31,944 nt of DNA from Schoenoplectus triqueter (Eukaryota > Streptophyta > Magnoliopsida > Poales > Cyperaceae), in contig CAXKVV010000741.1 in the NCBI GenBank assembly GCA_964058805.1, forward strand, positions 1 through 31,944. The letters are read 5' to 3'. Under the pieces are notes generated by a model. The model saw only the letters and a program-made list of their open reading frames with translations. It was not told where the DNA came from and did not search any database. Below are positions 30,598-31,944 of this stretch, in pieces; position 1 is the first letter of the stretch; each line of letters begins with the position of its first letter. The position numbers and the translations under genes were made by a program.

Positions 30598-30979
30598 CTA
30601 CTCCTCTGCTACACACAATCAAATTTGAGCTAACATGAATTCACTTTCTTCTTTTGACTCCTTTTTTAGTTGTATGGATTCACACAAAGTGTATTGTTGC
30701 CACTTCCTCCTGTACTTGCAGCTTGACTGTGCTGCCATGCTTCCCTAATTCCACCCATCTCTCATCCTAATTTACCAACATGGTGGTGAATTTTGATAAC
30801 TACTCTAACCCCAAAATGATATCATAACCTTGTATTTGCAGTAGCCTTAGGTCCCCAGTAAATGGATGACCTTGGAGGGAGAAATTTAGAGATGAGTAAT
30901 GTGTGTCAGTAACCATCTTTTCTCCATTGGCCACCATAACCACTAAGGACTTAGTGACCTCTATTTGAAATAATTGACC
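30598..30979 (-). pseudogene. Protease to RT linker of the gypsy polyprotein, degraded
   Basis: Located between the protease motif and the RT. Short minus-strand segments have the composition of pol, but no frame stays open, consistent with accumulated mutations. Confidence 0.5.
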
Positions 30980-31285
30980 TTATAAGACCGTTGGATCCAC
31001 AAAACTGTGGGTGCTTCTACTGTCAATTAAAGCATAAATGGGTGATTTTCCTATTTGCCCTTTGAATTTCATGCATTTTAGGTAGGAGTTTGGGTGGGTG
31101 ACATGCATGAATACCACCGCTTCTTCAATGATTTCATCACCTCCCATTACTTTTGACTGCATTTTATTTGGGTTTAAATCATTTCTCATAACTTCCTCCT
31201 CATGCTTTTCCTGTCCCAACAATATTTGTACCTTTAGTTTGCAATGATGATCTAGAAAATACTTTTCTCCACACTTAAAACACAA
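30980..31285 (-). pseudogene. Zinc knuckle and aspartic protease region of the gypsy polyprotein
   Basis: The frame starts with a knuckle-like CFKCGEKYFLDHHCK and reaches the retroviral-type protease motif ALIDSRSTHSF near 31040-31000, then stops soon after. The catalytic motif is normally D-S/T-G; here Gly is replaced by Arg (codon AGA at 31018-31016), which would be expected to abolish activity. Family knowledge: the protease cuts the Gag-Pol polyprotein. Confidence 0.8.
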
Positions 31286-31432
31286 CCCTAGAGCTCTTCT
31301 TTGCTCTATTAGGGTATTCTTGGAAGGGGTTTAATAGAGTTTGATCTGCTGGTTGTGATGGCAGGTACTGGTTTAGGGATAATTTTGAACCTTTTATTTT
31401 GAAATTCCACTGCTCCTCAATTACAAGTATGA

Positions 31433-31944
31433 TCATAGACATCGAGGTTTAAAGGCTTTAACAAAAATTTTGAGTTCTAATTTGAGCACACCAATAAATG
31501 CATCCACAAAATCACTTTCTGAGAATAACGTATTCTCTAGGAGCAACCTGGAACGAAGCTTGTCAAACCTTTCTATATAGTCACCCACATTACCAGACTG
31601 GTGAAGCTCTATGAGTTCCTCCATTCCATTCTTAGTAATTCTTAGTTGGAACCTTTTCTGCACCCTTCTGACCATATCAGTCCAATCAGGTGGGTCATGA
31701 TCAATTAGGAAGCAATCATACCATTCACTAGCTGGTCCAGCAAATTGCATAGTTGCCAACTTAGTTTTATAAGGAGGCGGTACCTGATACATCTCAAATA
31801 ATGAGTTGCACCGTCTAATCCATTCAATCACATTGTCCCCATTGAAACCCGGACAGTCAGCCCGTGGCGGTTGGTGCCGATCGATACGCTGACTACTAGT
31901 ACCATCATGTGGGTGCTGAGATCCACTTCCCACATCCTGAGGGC
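31433..31944 (-). pseudogene. Gag (retrotransposon gag domain), runs off the window
   Basis: The frame is open from the window edge to a stop near 31433. It shows the plant gypsy gag pattern: FNGDNVIEWIRRCNSLFE, then KLATMQFAGPASEWYDCF, then WTDMVRRVQKRF and GNVGDYIERFDKLRSRL. A GTG at 31933 is not a start; the N-terminus lies beyond 31944. It ends before the zinc knuckle, so a stop or frame break separates them. Gag forms the virus-like particle of the element. Confidence 0.85.

Larger units (their letters stand above)
27310..31944 (-). mobile_element. Decayed Ty3/gypsy retrotransposon, chromovirus-like, 5' end outside window
   Basis: On the minus strand, in the Ty3/gypsy order, come gag, a zinc knuckle, protease, reverse transcriptase, RNase H, integrase and a chromodomain-like tail. 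The parts lie in several frames and are interrupted by stops, so the copy is inactive. A candidate 3' LTR runs from TGTTGAAGGCG at 27486 to ...CTATCA at 27310, preceded by a purine-rich run GGAGAAGAGAAATGAAGG and containing ATATAAATAG near 27381-27390. That LTR call is tentative because its terminal inverted repeat is weak. The 5' LTR and primer-binding site lie beyond position 31944. Confidence 0.88.

Overview
The window looks like nuclear DNA of a eudicot plant. It is AT-rich, it carries two intron-containing genes whose products are plant-specific proteins, and the space between them is filled with LTR-retrotransposon pieces and miniature foldback elements. No prokaryotic, organellar or viral gene organisation, tRNA, rRNA or CRISPR array was seen. 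The species cannot be named from the sequence alone.

Layout. 1-3367: AT-rich intergenic DNA with one roughly 80-bp tandem duplication. 3368-5195 (minus): an intact three-exon GT47 exostosin-family gene of the FRA8/IRX7 type (447 aa), a Golgi enzyme of xylan synthesis. 5196-12676: mostly non-coding AT-rich DNA with several degenerate direct repeats, a possible orphan C-terminal exon (9310-9438, minus) and a Ulp1/C48 cysteine-protease fragment (10391-10675, minus). 12677-18339: a repeat nest made of a ~960-bp foldback element, the 3' LTR end of one copia-like element, two short palindromic elements, the LTR/PBS/gag start of a second copia-like element, another foldback element and a third palindromic element.

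18616-25935 (plus): a complete 13-exon gene for the plastid phosphoglucan phosphatase SEX4/DSP4 (366 aa). All introns are GT-AG and all reading phases fit. A palindromic element sits about 275 bp upstream of its start codon and a diverged relative lies in intron 10. A short LTR with a polypurine tract starts about 15 bp beyond the likely poly(A) signal. 27310-31944 (minus, running off the window): a decayed Ty3/gypsy element with gag, protease, RT/RNase H, integrase and chromodomain-like remains, broken by stops and frameshifts.

The two real genes both act on polysaccharides (xylan in the Golgi, starch in the plastid), but nothing suggests coordinated function; they are about 13 kb apart and convergent or divergent arrangement is not functionally informative here. 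The most distinctive feature is the group of four related foldback elements with the nested palindrome GCTTCGCGAAGC, two of which are physically tied to SEX4. I found no convincing new multi-gene system.
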